Origin: Tyzzerella sp.
GTDB taxonomy: Bacteria > Bacillota > Clostridia > Lachnospirales > Lachnospiraceae
Assembly: GCA_017472665.1 (NCBI GenBank)
Contig: JAFUOS010000013.1
Coordinates: 124,001 to 188,000 of the forward strand
Direction of reading: 5' to 3'
DNA: 64,000 nt
Shown here: positions 43,336 to 51,433 of the stretch, piece after piece
Position numbering within the stretch: position 1 is the first letter of the stretch
Layout of the letters: each line of letters opens with the position of its first letter
Notes under the pieces: model-generated
Seen by the model: the letters and a program-made list of their open reading frames with translations, nothing else
Told to the model about the DNA's origin: nothing
Database searches by the model: none
Made by a program: the position numbers and the translations under genes

Positions 43336-44286
43336 ATGGAGGAAGGTAGATTGGATACAAAACAGTGGAAACACAAGATTACTAGTGGCATAACAGGAGT
43401 TATCTTATCTGCGATAATGCTTGCAGGTTTTGGTGCATTAGCACTGTGGATGCATAAAACTCAAAATGGTGCAATTGTCATAGGCAGAATCGTAGTAATT
43501 TTTGCAGCGCTCGCCTTTGTACTTGCTTTATATCGGGCGCTTTTCTTTAAAGTGCTGATTGGCAAAGAGGGTTTCTTTTATCAGAGTAATCCAGCGAATG
43601 GCAAATATTATAGTTACTGTGAGATTAAAGAAGCGTGGATTAGTTCCGGACGTGAAACAAATACGAATGAAATGAATTACTGTAACTTCGAGACAAATGC
43701 CGGGAAAGTAACTCGGTTTTTCTATACAGGCGCAGATATGGATGCAGTACAGTATTTCCTGAAACGTGTTGAAAAAGTACAAGCAATTCCGTTAGAGCAA
43801 TATGTGGATGAAAAGGAATATACAATCAGTGGCAAAGTGCAAGGGGCACAAAAGATTGGTATTACACTCTTTATTTTAGGTATTCTATTGTTATTAGTGA
43901 ATCCTCTTGTACGAGAAGGTTTATCGATAGCGTCATTTATTCTGCCAATTTTATTCGCTTTTGTTGCTATCATATATGTAATCATTCAATACTATTTTTA
44001 TAGGATTCACATTGAAGAGAATGGATTCTTTTGTCAAACCAATCCATTCGACGGGAAATATTATAAATATAATGATATTGTAAAATGTGAGATACTGGAA
44101 ATAAGAAAGCGAACAGGTTCGGTGCATAGAGCAGGTAGCCGGAGAACATATTATTTGCATTTTTTTGTGTTTCAAGATATTTCAGGCAAGAAGAAAAAAA
44201 TTATGTTTGATAAAGCCCTATTTGAACATGAAATGAATGTGTTGAAGTCTCGCATCGAACAGGCACAGCAGGAGAGAGAATGTTAA
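43336..44286 (+). CDS. Membrane protein with internally duplicated PH-like domain
   Basis: The 316-residue protein has two halves of the same design. Each has a pair of spans followed by a soluble beta domain that begins GKEGFFYQSNPANGKYY (about residue 76) and EENGFFCQTNPFDGKYY (about 234). The 'FY.Y.eI' continuation is like YcxB/bPH-type domains. Duplication within one gene is clear from the sequence. The function is unknown. GAGGAGG precedes the ATG, and its stop overlaps the next gene. Confidence 0.7.
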   Translation: MEEGRLDTKQWKHKITSGITGVILSAIMLAGFGALALWMHKTQNGAIVIGRIVVIFAALAFVLALYRALFFKVLIGKEGFFYQSNPANGKYYSYCEIKEAWISSGRETNTNEMNYCNFETNAGKVTRFFYTGADMDAVQYFLKRVEKVQAIPLEQYVDEKEYTISGKVQGAQKIGITLFILGILLLLVNPLVREGLSIASFILPILFAFVAIIYVIIQYYFYRIHIEENGFFCQTNPFDGKYYKYNDIVKCEILEIRKRTGSVHRAGSRRTYYLHFFVFQDISGKKKKIMFDKALFEHEMNVLKSRIEQAQQEREC

Positions 44287-45311
44287 GTATGAAAAAAGGT
44301 TTATTATTTACGGTTGCTTTTCGCCTACTCGGTATCTTTATCCTATTTCAAGGTCTGCGTATGATAGGTGAAGGTATTTACAATTACATAGACGAACACA
44401 CGCAAAAAGACTGGATTACAATTTACGCAGAAGTAAGTGATATATCCAGCGAATATTCAAGTACTTGGAGCCGTCATGGAAGCAGTAGTCATGTCTCGTA
44501 TGACATTACATACCAATATGAAGTGGACGGACAAGAATACTCCGATATGTTGTATAATAGGGGTGAACCAATGGCACTTGGAGATAAGGTCAAAATCAAG
44601 TATGATCCGGATGCACCGGAAAACTCCACAGACATTTTATCGCCCAGCATTTATAATATGATTATCTTCTTTATTTTTGGAAGCATATTTGCGGTAATAG
44701 GCTACTTTTTTTCGGGTGCTTGGGCATTGCTTCGTAGGATACGAAGAAGAGGTCAGTCGGAAGAAGAGGAGATATTACCGCCAGAGGAGTATGTGGACCC
44801 AAAAACGATAAAAAGAACTCCAATTCAAAAATGGAGTAACAATATCTTTGTTAGACTTTTACTGTTTGCCGTGGTGTTAGGTGGTATTTTCCTATCTAAT
44901 AAATTCTTTCCGGGAACGCAGCCAACTGATATAGAACAGTTTAAAAGCGTGGTAGAAAAGCAAGGTTATTTAACTACTGATTCAACAGAAGAGTTGCGTC
45001 AAACATGGAAGGTTGGTTCTATGATGGAAGAGGCCATATCCTTTGATGATGGCAATGTGAGAATGGACTTTTGCGTTATGGATACGGCGGATAGTGCTGC
45101 GAGCCTCTATGCAGGAATGACACTTCCATTATCCGAGGGCGAAGAAAAAGTGCAAGATGGAATCATACATAAAATACATTCTATTGATAATGGTTCTATG
45201 TATGTGGCTAAAGTTCATATAAGAGATACCGTGCTTTATGTTTCTGCTCTGGAGGAATACAAAGCGGATGCGATTGGCATATTGAAAACAATAGGATATT
45301 GGAAAGAATAA
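44280..45311 (+). CDS. DUF3592-like membrane protein with C-terminal ectodomain
   Basis: The 343-residue protein starts inside the end of the previous gene (AGGAGAGAGA box). It has a span, then a DUF3592-type domain (ITIYAEVSDISSEYSS, YDITYQYEVDGQEYSDM, ALGDKVKIKYDPDAPENS) to a second span near residue 130. After a third span near 196, an ectodomain (VVEKQGYLTTDSTEEL; MYVAKVHIRDTVLYVSAL) follows. The DUF3592 part is fairly certain; the rest is not recognised. Confidence 0.7.
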   Translation: MLSMKKGLLFTVAFRLLGIFILFQGLRMIGEGIYNYIDEHTQKDWITIYAEVSDISSEYSSTWSRHGSSSHVSYDITYQYEVDGQEYSDMLYNRGEPMALGDKVKIKYDPDAPENSTDILSPSIYNMIIFFIFGSIFAVIGYFFSGAWALLRRIRRRGQSEEEEILPPEEYVDPKTIKRTPIQKWSNNIFVRLLLFAVVLGGIFLSNKFFPGTQPTDIEQFKSVVEKQGYLTTDSTEELRQTWKVGSMMEEAISFDDGNVRMDFCVMDTADSAASLYAGMTLPLSEGEEKVQDGIIHKIHSIDNGSMYVAKVHIRDTVLYVSALEEYKADAIGILKTIGYWKE

Positions 45312-45335
45312 GTATAGCAATGGTGGGATATAAGA

Positions 45336-45806
45336 ATGAGAAACAAAGACGAAAAAGAGAGAAGAAAACTCAATAGAAAATTGATGAAGAGAACGTTTTT
45401 AAGCGAAATAAGGGAGCCAAAGTTCCAAAAATATGCAAATGAGTATATGGGTATCGGTATGTGCTTGGGCGTTTCGTTAGGGCTTATCTATGGGAATCTG
45501 TTCTTTTCGGACAGTATAGGTGTCGGCATGTGCTTTGGAATATCTATCGGAATGAGCCTTGGACTGGCAATCGGACAAGAAAAGGATAGAAAGCTTTGGG
45601 AGAGCAGAATGGAAATCAGCAAGATAGAACATTTGGCAGGATTCTCAGAAGTGTTTATTTATGCCATTGATAAAGATGGTAACGAGAAAGAATTTCGTGT
45701 TTCTGCAAAGACAATGAAAGCAGAGAAGTTTAAAGCTGGAGACAAGGTAGCCGAAGAAAGAGAAGGCGTACTGATATCATTAGAGACAAGCAAAGGGAAA
45801 GAGTAA
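45336..45806 (+). CDS. Small membrane protein with glycine-zipper spans
   Basis: The 156-residue product starts with a very basic stretch (KERRKLNRKLMKR). It has two glycine-rich hydrophobic segments (GIGMCLGVSLGLIYGN; GVGMCFGISIGMSLGLAIG) that repeat each other, then a soluble tail (EVFIYAIDKDGNEKEFRV). The tail resembles a small OB-like beta domain. The family is unknown. It overlaps the start of the M50 protease gene by one base. Confidence 0.65.
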   Translation: MRNKDEKERRKLNRKLMKRTFLSEIREPKFQKYANEYMGIGMCLGVSLGLIYGNLFFSDSIGVGMCFGISIGMSLGLAIGQEKDRKLWESRMEISKIEHLAGFSEVFIYAIDKDGNEKEFRVSAKTMKAEKFKAGDKVAEEREGVLISLETSKGKE

Positions 45807-46951
45807 TGAAGAAGAGCGAAACAAAGAAGAAAATACAATGGCAGCAGTACATAGCAGTAATATTTTTCATGCTGATTGGCGCTGTATGTGGTGTATTGAT
45901 GGCTCAATACGTAGATAAAAACGCACAACCAGGTACTTCCTCATGGGAAAACCTGTTTTCGTTAGCCTGTCTTTTTGTGGGAATGTATGTTGCTATATTC
46001 ATACAGCTGATTATCCATGAGACGGGGCATTTGGTGTTTGGATTACTTTCTGGATACAAATTTAGCTCGTTCCGCATTTTCAGTTTTATGTGGGTAAAAG
46101 AGAACGGAAAGATTCGTCTTCGAAGACTGTCGATTGCAGGGACAGGAGGACAGTGCTTAATGTCCCCACCGGATATGAAAGATGGAAAGATTCCATTAGT
46201 GCTTTATAATCTGGGCGGCTCTCTGATGAATGTAATTGCTTCAACTGTATGTTTTGCGCTATATGTTGCCACTAAGAACATAGCATTTTTGCCGGTAATA
46301 TTATTAATGTGTGCAATTACCGGTGTTGTAATTGCTATTATGAACGGTGTACCTATGCGGTTGGGAACGGTGGATAATGACGGTTACAATGCATTTTCAC
46401 TTACACGTAATAGCGAAGCAATGCGTTCTTTCTGGATACAGATGAAAGTAAATGAACAGCTTGCAAAAGGTGTGCGTCTGAAGGATATGCCGGACGAGTG
46501 GTTTATAGTTCCTTCTGATGAAGCTATGAAGAACAGTATGGTGGTTGTAATGGGAATTTTCGCCTGCAACCGTCTGATGGATCAGCAGGACTTTCGGGAA
46601 GCAGACAAACTGATGGAACATATTATGAGTATTGAAAGTGGTATGGTTGGTCTGCATCGGAGCCTTATGATTTGTGACAGAATGTATATAGAAATGATTT
46701 CAGAAAACAGAAAAGAAATCATTGAAGGAATGCTTACAAAAGAGCAGAAGCAGTTTATGAAGCAGATGAAAAAATTCCCATCTGTATTACGAACAGAGTA
46801 TGTACTTGCACTTCTACACGACAAGGATAATGCGAAGGCAGAGCAAATCAAATCTCTATTTGAAAAACACGCGAAATCCTATCCATATCAAAATGATGTC
46901 GAGTCGGAACGTGAGTTAATGGAAATAGCAGACAGAAGTGATAAATGTTAA
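45806..46951 (+). CDS. M50-family (site-2-protease-like) membrane metallopeptidase
   Basis: The 381-residue protein has HETGH in IIHETGHLVFGLLSG (about residue 71) and the second metal motif NGVPMRLGTVDNDGYN (about 180, Asp ligand), with six hydrophobic segments. These are the zinc site of site-2-protease-like enzymes. The C-terminal 150 residues are soluble and helical (FREADKLMEHIMSIES; AEQIKSLFEKHA), perhaps TPR-like. No PDZ domain is present. It may cleave a membrane-bound regulator or a small peptide; the neighbours offer several candidates. Confidence 0.85.
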   Translation: MKKSETKKKIQWQQYIAVIFFMLIGAVCGVLMAQYVDKNAQPGTSSWENLFSLACLFVGMYVAIFIQLIIHETGHLVFGLLSGYKFSSFRIFSFMWVKENGKIRLRRLSIAGTGGQCLMSPPDMKDGKIPLVLYNLGGSLMNVIASTVCFALYVATKNIAFLPVILLMCAITGVVIAIMNGVPMRLGTVDNDGYNAFSLTRNSEAMRSFWIQMKVNEQLAKGVRLKDMPDEWFIVPSDEAMKNSMVVVMGIFACNRLMDQQDFREADKLMEHIMSIESGMVGLHRSLMICDRMYIEMISENRKEIIEGMLTKEQKQFMKQMKKFPSVLRTEYVLALLHDKDNAKAEQIKSLFEKHAKSYPYQNDVESERELMEIADRSDKC

Positions 46952-47017
46952 TCTTCGTTGCTTGTGGCAACGATACATCAAACGATATGATAGTACCAAC
47001 AGAAGGAGGTAAATCAT

Positions 47018-47146
47018 ATGCTTGGTGGTAGCATACAGGTAGAACAGTATAATGATGCAAATGTTTTGACAGCGCAGATAGAGGATTATATTACGATGCG
47101 CGGTGGAACGTTTAAGGTAACCAAAGAAGAACCGTTTAGGAGATGA
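47018..47146 (+). CDS. 42-residue small protein of unknown function
   Basis: A strong AGAAGGAGG box precedes ATG 47018 by seven bases. The frame (MLGGSIQVEQYNDANVLTAQ..., ending EEPFRR) stops at 47146. It is too short for family recognition; it could also be the remnant of a larger gene. A small hairpin (46956-46972) precedes it. Confidence 0.45.
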   Translation: MLGGSIQVEQYNDANVLTAQIEDYITMRGGTFKVTKEEPFRR

Positions 47147-47188
47147 GGAGAGATTTTTCCTTATACTCATACAAACGTGCAATAATAG

Positions 47189-47217
47189 AACCGGATTTCC
47201 AAATAGGACATCCGGTT
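47189..47217. terminator. Hairpin between convergent transcripts
   Basis: AACCGGAT (47189-47196) and ATCCGGTT (47210-47217) form a perfect stem with a short T-rich tail. It lies between the small plus-strand gene and the end of the MerR operon. Confidence 0.65.
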
Positions 47218-47226
47218 TGTTGTATC

Positions 47227-47538
47227 TTATACAAATTTTACTGCAGTTCCGTAGGCTATAACTTCCGCCGCACTCTGCATAACAGCAGAAGAGCCGTAGC
47301 GAATATTTATGATAGCATCTGCGTTTAGGGCATTTGCTTCATCCACCATGCGCTTCGTAGCAATTTGTCTGGCTTCCACTAACATTTCGGTATAACCAGT
47401 GATTTCTCCACCTACAAGTGTTTTCATGCCGGCCATGAAATCCTTACCAAAATTTTTAGACTGCACAACGGTTCCTTTCACTATTCCTAGGGCCTCAATT
47501 TCCCGTCCAGAGATGTGGTCAATATTGAGTAGCAACAT
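47227..47538 (-). CDS. YbjQ/UPF0145 family protein, last gene of the MerR operon
   Basis: The 103-residue protein from ATG 47538 has SGREIEALGIVKGTVVQSKN, LVGGEITGYTEML, and NALNADAIINIRYGSS, the hallmarks of the YbjQ (heavy-metal-binding, DUF74) family. Members form pentamers; the function is not settled. The ATG sits inside the end of the preceding gene, whose codons for EGGEED supply the GGAGG ribosome binding site. Confidence 0.87.
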   Translation of the reverse strand: MLLLNIDHISGREIEALGIVKGTVVQSKNFGKDFMAGMKTLVGGEITGYTEMLVEARQIATKRMVDEANALNADAIINIRYGSSAVMQSAAEVIAYGTAVKFV

Positions 47539-47785
47539 CTTCTTCTCCTCCTTCAATTTCCTTTAGTCTTGTTTTTAGTAATATCCAAATAGGAATCAGC
47601 ATTGCCAATTCCAGAATGGCAAAAATAAGTAGTAGAGCACCCCAAAAGTCATCCATTTGGTAATACCAGCGAAGTCCCAGTTTTGTTAGAGATGCTAATA
47701 ACAGCATAACACTGGAAATAATCGTGCTTTGGAATGCTTCTTTACGGCGCTTGGCTTGCGCTTTTTGATTAATAATTTTTTGCAT
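47519..47785 (-). CDS. Two-span membrane protein with shared KEIEGGEE tail (third gene of MerR operon)
   Basis: The ATG 47785 lies 17 bases inside the previous gene. The 88-residue product has a basic start (INQKAQAKRRKEA), two spans (STIISSVMLLLASLTKLGL; FWGALLLIFAILELAMLIPIW) and the tail TRLKEIEGGEEDVATQY. The tail closely matches those of the two upstream products. I do not know the family. Confidence 0.7.
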   Translation of the reverse strand: MQKIINQKAQAKRRKEAFQSTIISSVMLLLASLTKLGLRWYYQMDDFWGALLLIFAILELAMLIPIWILLKTRLKEIEGGEEDVATQY

Positions 47786-48029
47786 CTTCCTCTTCACCGC
47801 CTTCAATCTCCTTAAGTCTTTGGCGTAATGCAACTAGGATTCCGATTATGATTGCTACTAATATTAAAATATATATCAGCAGAAATCCTATGGCAGCAGC
47901 ATCACCATAGCTTGCTCCCAGTAGTGGGAAAATAATTACACCAATGCATATTGCCAAAAGGGTTATCATAATTACTGCACATAATATTGGTGCATTTTTC
48001 TTAGAGTTCCTTTTAGTAGTGTCTGGCAT
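47769..48029 (-). CDS. Two-span membrane protein with shared KEIEGGEE tail (second gene of MerR operon)
   Basis: ATG 48029 lies 17 bases inside the merR-like gene with AAAGGAGAG upstream. The 86-residue product has a polar start (MPDTTKRNSKKN), two spans (ILCAVIMITLLAICIGVIIF; AIGFLLIYILILVAIIIGIL) and the tail RQRLKEIEGGEEEDAKNY. It resembles the C-terminal membrane half of the MerR protein and probably arose from it by duplication. Confidence 0.7.
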   Translation of the reverse strand: MPDTTKRNSKKNAPILCAVIMITLLAICIGVIIFPLLGASYGDAAAIGFLLIYILILVAIIIGILVALRQRLKEIEGGEEEDAKNY

Positions 48030-48663
48030 CGTCAATCTCTCCTTTCCCGATTTCTTTTATTCTTTGGATTAGTGCAAGTACTACACCAGCTCCCATAGCA
48101 AGGCAGATTCCAATACAGATCCATAAGAACCAAAGAGGTGGTGCATCTGCTGGGGAAGATAAATATCCCCAAACAATAAGTACAATGAAAGCGGATATAA
48201 GGGCAAGCATCAGTAATGTAATCACAGTTGGGGCAACATATCGAATGCGAATATCTGATAATTGTTTGTTTTTAAAAGTAGTTCCACTTTTCTCCAATTC
48301 TTCCATATCACCTAGAATTTGTTCTGTTTCTAGAGTAGATATAGAAATATCCATAGTCTTCAGATTGCGACAGAAGGCTATTGAATGTTCCAAGTTTTGT
48401 TTTTCGCGTTCTAAACTAATCAAATGCCGGCGCATTCCATCACCGACAGTATGAACACCTGTTAGCATGTGCCGAATCTCTTCGATAGGTACACCAAGTT
48501 TGCGAAGCAGTTTAATTTGTCGCAAAACCTGCACGTCTTCCTCACTGTAATTACGGTATCCGTTTTCTGTATTTCTTTGAGGAGATAAAAGCCCTTGTTC
48601 TTCATAAAAACGGATGTTTTTCTTCGTAATATTTACTAAAGCTTCTACTTCGTTAATCTTCAA
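48013..48663 (-). CDS. Membrane-tethered MerR-family regulator
   Basis: TTG 48663 after GGCAGGTG starts a 216-residue protein. Residues 1-70 are a MerR winged helix (INEVEALVNITKKNIRFYEE, GYRNYSEEDVQVLRQI, LLRKLGVPIEEIRHML). Residues 75-130 form the dimer coiled coil. Two membrane spans follow (TVITLLMLALISAFIVLIVW; LWFLWICIGICLAMGAGVVL), and the end is RIKEIGKGEIDDARHY. A DNA-binding protein fixed in the membrane can sense membrane or envelope state directly. It likely regulates its own operon through the site at 48691-48721. Confidence 0.87.
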   Translation of the reverse strand: MKINEVEALVNITKKNIRFYEEQGLLSPQRNTENGYRNYSEEDVQVLRQIKLLRKLGVPIEEIRHMLTGVHTVGDGMRRHLISLEREKQNLEHSIAFCRNLKTMDISISTLETEQILGDMEELEKSGTTFKNKQLSDIRIRYVAPTVITLLMLALISAFIVLIVWGYLSSPADAPPLWFLWICIGICLAMGAGVVLALIQRIKEIGKGEIDDARHY

Positions 48664-48690
48664 GTGACAAACACCTGCCTTTCTGATTAG

Positions 48691-48721
48691 AGTGTATACC
48701 TTCCACCAGGGGGAAGGTCAA
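48691..48721 (-). promoter_or_regulatory. MerR-type promoter/operator of the minus-strand operon
   Basis: On the minus strand TTGACC (48716-48721) and TACACT (48691-48696) have a 19-base spacer, the elongated spacing typical of MerR-activated promoters. Within the spacer ACCTTCC (48698-48704) and GGAAGGT (48712-48718) form a dyad around seven bases. Confidence 0.75.
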
Positions 48722-48758
48722 TAGAATTTATAAAATATAAAAAAATTGTTCCGTTGTA

Positions 48759-48787
48759 TTGACTAGAGTTATATACTGTTATATACT
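48759..48787 (+). promoter_or_regulatory. GntR operon promoter with tandem operator-like repeats
   Basis: TTGACT (48759-48764), 17-base spacer, TATACT (48782-48787). GTTATATACT occurs twice in tandem (48768-48777 and 48778-48787), overlapping the spacer and the -10, a fitting place for repressor binding. Confidence 0.7.
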
Positions 48788-48812
48788 GTTTATCGAGAAG
48801 GGGGTGACAACT

Positions 48813-49184
48813 ATGCATATAATTATCAATAATTCATCCATGCAGCCGATTTATGAGCAAATTGTGAATCAGATAAAGGCAGCGATTATGAAGGGAGATT
48901 TAAAAGAAGAGCAAATACTTCCTTCCGTTCGTTCTTTGGCAAAAGATTTGCGAATCAGTGCATTAACAGTAAAAAAGGCATATGACACATTAGAAGAGCA
49001 GGGCTTTATTGTAACGGTACATGGAAAGGGAAGTTATGTTTCATGTGCCAACCAAGAACTAATGTTAGAAGAAAAGAGAAAAGAAGTCGAAAATGATATG
49101 GAAATGGCAATTCGTAAAGGGCGAAGCTGTGGAATGAATAACAAAGAACTTACCGAATTGTTTAAACTTATGTTGGAGGAGTGA
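48813..49184 (+). CDS. GntR-family regulator (YtrA subfamily)
   Basis: The start at 48813 (GGGGGTGAC upstream) gives 123 residues. The N-terminal winged helix PIYEQIVNQIKAAIMKGDLK, LPSVRSLAKDLRISALTVKK and YDTLEEQGFIVTVHGKGSYV is that of GntR proteins. The C-terminal part is only a short helical pair, as in the YtrA subfamily that controls ABC transporter genes. It is the first gene of an operon with an ABC ATPase and a permease, so it should be their ligand-responsive repressor. Confidence 0.9.
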   Translation: MHIIINNSSMQPIYEQIVNQIKAAIMKGDLKEEQILPSVRSLAKDLRISALTVKKAYDTLEEQGFIVTVHGKGSYVSCANQELMLEEKRKEVENDMEMAIRKGRSCGMNNKELTELFKLMLEE

Positions 49185-49188
49185 TAGA

Positions 49189-50037
49189 ATGATTAAATTA
49201 GTAAATGCTGAAAAACATTACAAACAGTTTGATTTGAACTGTTCGCTGGAAGTAAGACCAGGACAGATTACAGGTCTAATTGGTGAGAATGGCGCAGGGA
49301 AAAGTACAACATTCAAGTTGATTTTAGACTTGATACATGCGGATGGTGGAGAAATCGAAGTATTTGGGAAGCCGGCTTCGGAACTTACAAGAGACGATAA
49401 AGCCAATATAGGTGTTGTGTTATCTGATTCGGGATTCAGTGGCTATGTAACAGTAAAAGACATCCTTCCGGTTTTATCTGCGTTATATAAGAAATTTGAT
49501 AAAGACGCATTTCTAAAAGGTTGCGAAAAGTATCGTATTCCTTTGAATAAAAAAATCAAAGATTTTTCAACCGGAATGAAAACAAAATTGAAATTGCTTG
49601 TGGCTATTATGCATGAAGCCAAGTTGCTTGTATTGGATGAACCAACGGCTGGTCTTGACGTCATCGTGAGAGATGAGTTTTTAGAAATGCTACAGGATTA
49701 TATGTCAAAGGGAGAGCGTTCTATTCTAATCAGTTCCCATATTTCCAGTGATTTGGAAAACCTTTGCGATGATTTTTATATGATTCATGATGGAAAGATT
49801 ATTATGCATGAAGAAACTGATATACTTCTCAGCGAATACGGAATACTAAAGCCAACTGCAGAGCAGTATCAGACACTAGATAAGAAATATCTTCTGAAGG
49901 TAAAGAAGGAAGCGTTTGGATATCGCTGTTTAACCAATGAAAGACAATATTATATGGAAAATTATCCGGATGTAGTTATCGAAAAGGGAAACATTGATGA
50001 AATGATTTTAATCATGGTGAAGGGGGAAAGAGAATGA
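49189..50037 (+). CDS. ABC transporter ATP-binding protein
   Basis: The 282-residue ATPase has Walker A GENGAGKSTT (about residue 33), signature FSTGMKTKLKLL, Walker B LLVLDEPTAGLD and ISSHISSDLE with the switch His. The C-terminal 70 residues are an extension common in YtrB/BcrA-like exporters. GGAGGAG precedes the ATG, five bases after the regulator, and it overlaps the permease start. Confidence 0.93.
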   Translation: MIKLVNAEKHYKQFDLNCSLEVRPGQITGLIGENGAGKSTTFKLILDLIHADGGEIEVFGKPASELTRDDKANIGVVLSDSGFSGYVTVKDILPVLSALYKKFDKDAFLKGCEKYRIPLNKKIKDFSTGMKTKLKLLVAIMHEAKLLVLDEPTAGLDVIVRDEFLEMLQDYMSKGERSILISSHISSDLENLCDDFYMIHDGKIIMHEETDILLSEYGILKPTAEQYQTLDKKYLLKVKKEAFGYRCLTNERQYYMENYPDVVIEKGNIDEMILIMVKGERE

Positions 50038-50684
50038 AAGGATTGTTGCTGAAAGATCTTTCTATATTGAAAACACAGGGGCGTTCGTTTGTGATTATTA
50101 TTGCAATAGCAATGTTTATGCTGATTGCAGGAAATAATACAACATTTGCTGTTATATATGCAAATATATTATTTGTAACATTTGGTATTACAACACTTAG
50201 TTACGATACTCATGATAATGGTTATGCATTTTTATTTACACTGCCAATTAGCAGAAAACTGTATGTCATGGAGAAATATGTGTTTTCTTTGTTGAGTATA
50301 GCGACTGGAGCTACTTTTTCTCTTGTCTTGATGGTAGGAGTGAGTCTAATAAAGGATAATTATGTACTTACAACATCAGACTTAGCATTTATAATAGGGT
50401 ATGCCCTTGGTTCCATTATTTTCTTATCTATTATGTTACCTATAAATTTGAAATTTGGGCCAGAGAAAGGACGAATTGCGATGATTATTGTAATTGCAGT
50501 TATTGTTACAAGCGGATTTTCTATAAGCAAAGTAGTAGGAAAAATGGATTTGACGAAACTGTACTGGGGAATTAGAGAAATCAAACCAATGGTTGTCACG
50601 GGCATTCTTGTGATGATTGTTTTGGTAATTCTCAGTGTGTCATACTTGATTTCATGTAAAATAATGAGAAAGAAGGAATTTTAA
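50034..50684 (+). CDS. ABC-2 type transporter permease
   Basis: The 216-residue protein has six hydrophobic spans and begins MKGLLLKDLSILKTQGRSF, the usual start of ABC-2 permeases. TLSYDTHDNGYAFLFTLPIS and KLYVMEKYVFSL contain the conserved 'P..R..yv..K' element. With the upstream ATPase it forms an exporter, perhaps for peptides or cell-wall-active compounds. The start overlaps the ATPase stop by four bases. Confidence 0.9.
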   Translation: MKGLLLKDLSILKTQGRSFVIIIAIAMFMLIAGNNTTFAVIYANILFVTFGITTLSYDTHDNGYAFLFTLPISRKLYVMEKYVFSLLSIATGATFSLVLMVGVSLIKDNYVLTTSDLAFIIGYALGSIIFLSIMLPINLKFGPEKGRIAMIIVIAVIVTSGFSISKVVGKMDLTKLYWGIREIKPMVVTGILVMIVLVILSVSYLISCKIMRKKEF

Positions 50685-51075
50685 ACGAAACTATAAAGTA
50701 TGAAAACTAAGATTTTAGTCAAGAAAATGTGGCTCTATGTACGGGGAGACTTGTATATAGAGCCTTTTTGTAACTCGAACAAGAAACCCTTGAACATGAG
50801 AAGTATTTCATTTAAGGGAAATATAAGAAATTGATAAGGAAAATGTACGGAGATTTTAAAATACAAGTGTTGTAAGCTGATAAGGGCAAACACAAGGGCA
50901 AGAAAATCTGATAACAAGATATAACAGAATGTGGCAATCGGAGAACTGTGACGTATGTGCGAATATATTATACTGGAGGATTTATTATATGGACAAGTAC
51001 TCTATTTTTGATGATAGCAACGGTTTACGGTATGAATTGCAGGGAGATTATTATATCCCTTGTTTTGCTATTTAA
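50685..51075 (+). pseudogene. Gene-poor stretch ending in a TnpV-like remnant
   Basis: From 50685 to about 50970 I see no supported gene. At 50989 a start with GGAGG upstream opens a 28-codon frame (MDKYSIFDDSNGLRYELQGD, then YYIPCFAI) that stops at 51075. The piece YELQGDYYIP resembles the N-terminus of TnpV, a small protein of Tn1549/Tn4451-type elements usually over 100 residues long. It is probably a truncated transposon relic. Confidence 0.45.
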
Positions 51076-51081
51076 AAACAT

Positions 51082-51147
51082 TTTGAAATAGCTATTGAAA
51101 AACGAATGCTAAACTGATATAATCTATTTAAAGATTATTTGAAATAG
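51082..51147 (+). promoter_or_regulatory. sdpR promoter flanked by direct repeats
   Basis: TTGAAA (51095-51100), 17-base spacer and TATAAT (51118-51123) form a strong promoter. TTTGAAATAG occurs just upstream of the -35 (51082-51091) and again after the start site (51138-51147). These are likely operator copies for the autorepressor. Confidence 0.7.
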
Positions 51148-51163
51148 ATTGGAGCGTGGCAGA

Positions 51164-51433
51164 TTGGCTATAAATGAAGTGTTAGCTGCTTTAGCAGACG
51201 ATACCCGTCGAAAAATTTTGCTAAAGTTACAGGAAGGAAAAATAAGCTCAGGCGATTTAGCTATCGCATTGGATATGACACCACAGGCATTGTCGTATCA
51301 TTTATCAAAGCTAAAAAAGGCAGACTTGATTTACGAAACTCGATATAAAAATTTTATTTACTATGAATTAAATTTATCTATCCTTGATGAAACAATTATG
51401 TGGATAAGTAGATTACGTGGAGGTCAACAATGA
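51164..51433 (+). CDS. sdpR: SdpR-like ArsR-family repressor
   Basis: TTG at 51164, nine bases after GGAG, gives a normal SdpR start (MAINEVLAALADDTRRKILL); an in-frame TTG at 51149 overlaps the box. The 89-residue winged helix has SGDLAIALDMTPQALSYHLS as recognition helix and YYELNLSILDETIMWI as dimer helix. It lacks metal-binding Cys/His, as in SdpR. It overlaps the sdpI-like gene by four bases. In Bacillus the pair regulates and provides immunity to the SdpC toxin; no toxin gene is visible here. Confidence 0.88.
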   Translation: MAINEVLAALADDTRRKILLKLQEGKISSGDLAIALDMTPQALSYHLSKLKKADLIYETRYKNFIYYELNLSILDETIMWISRLRGGQQ

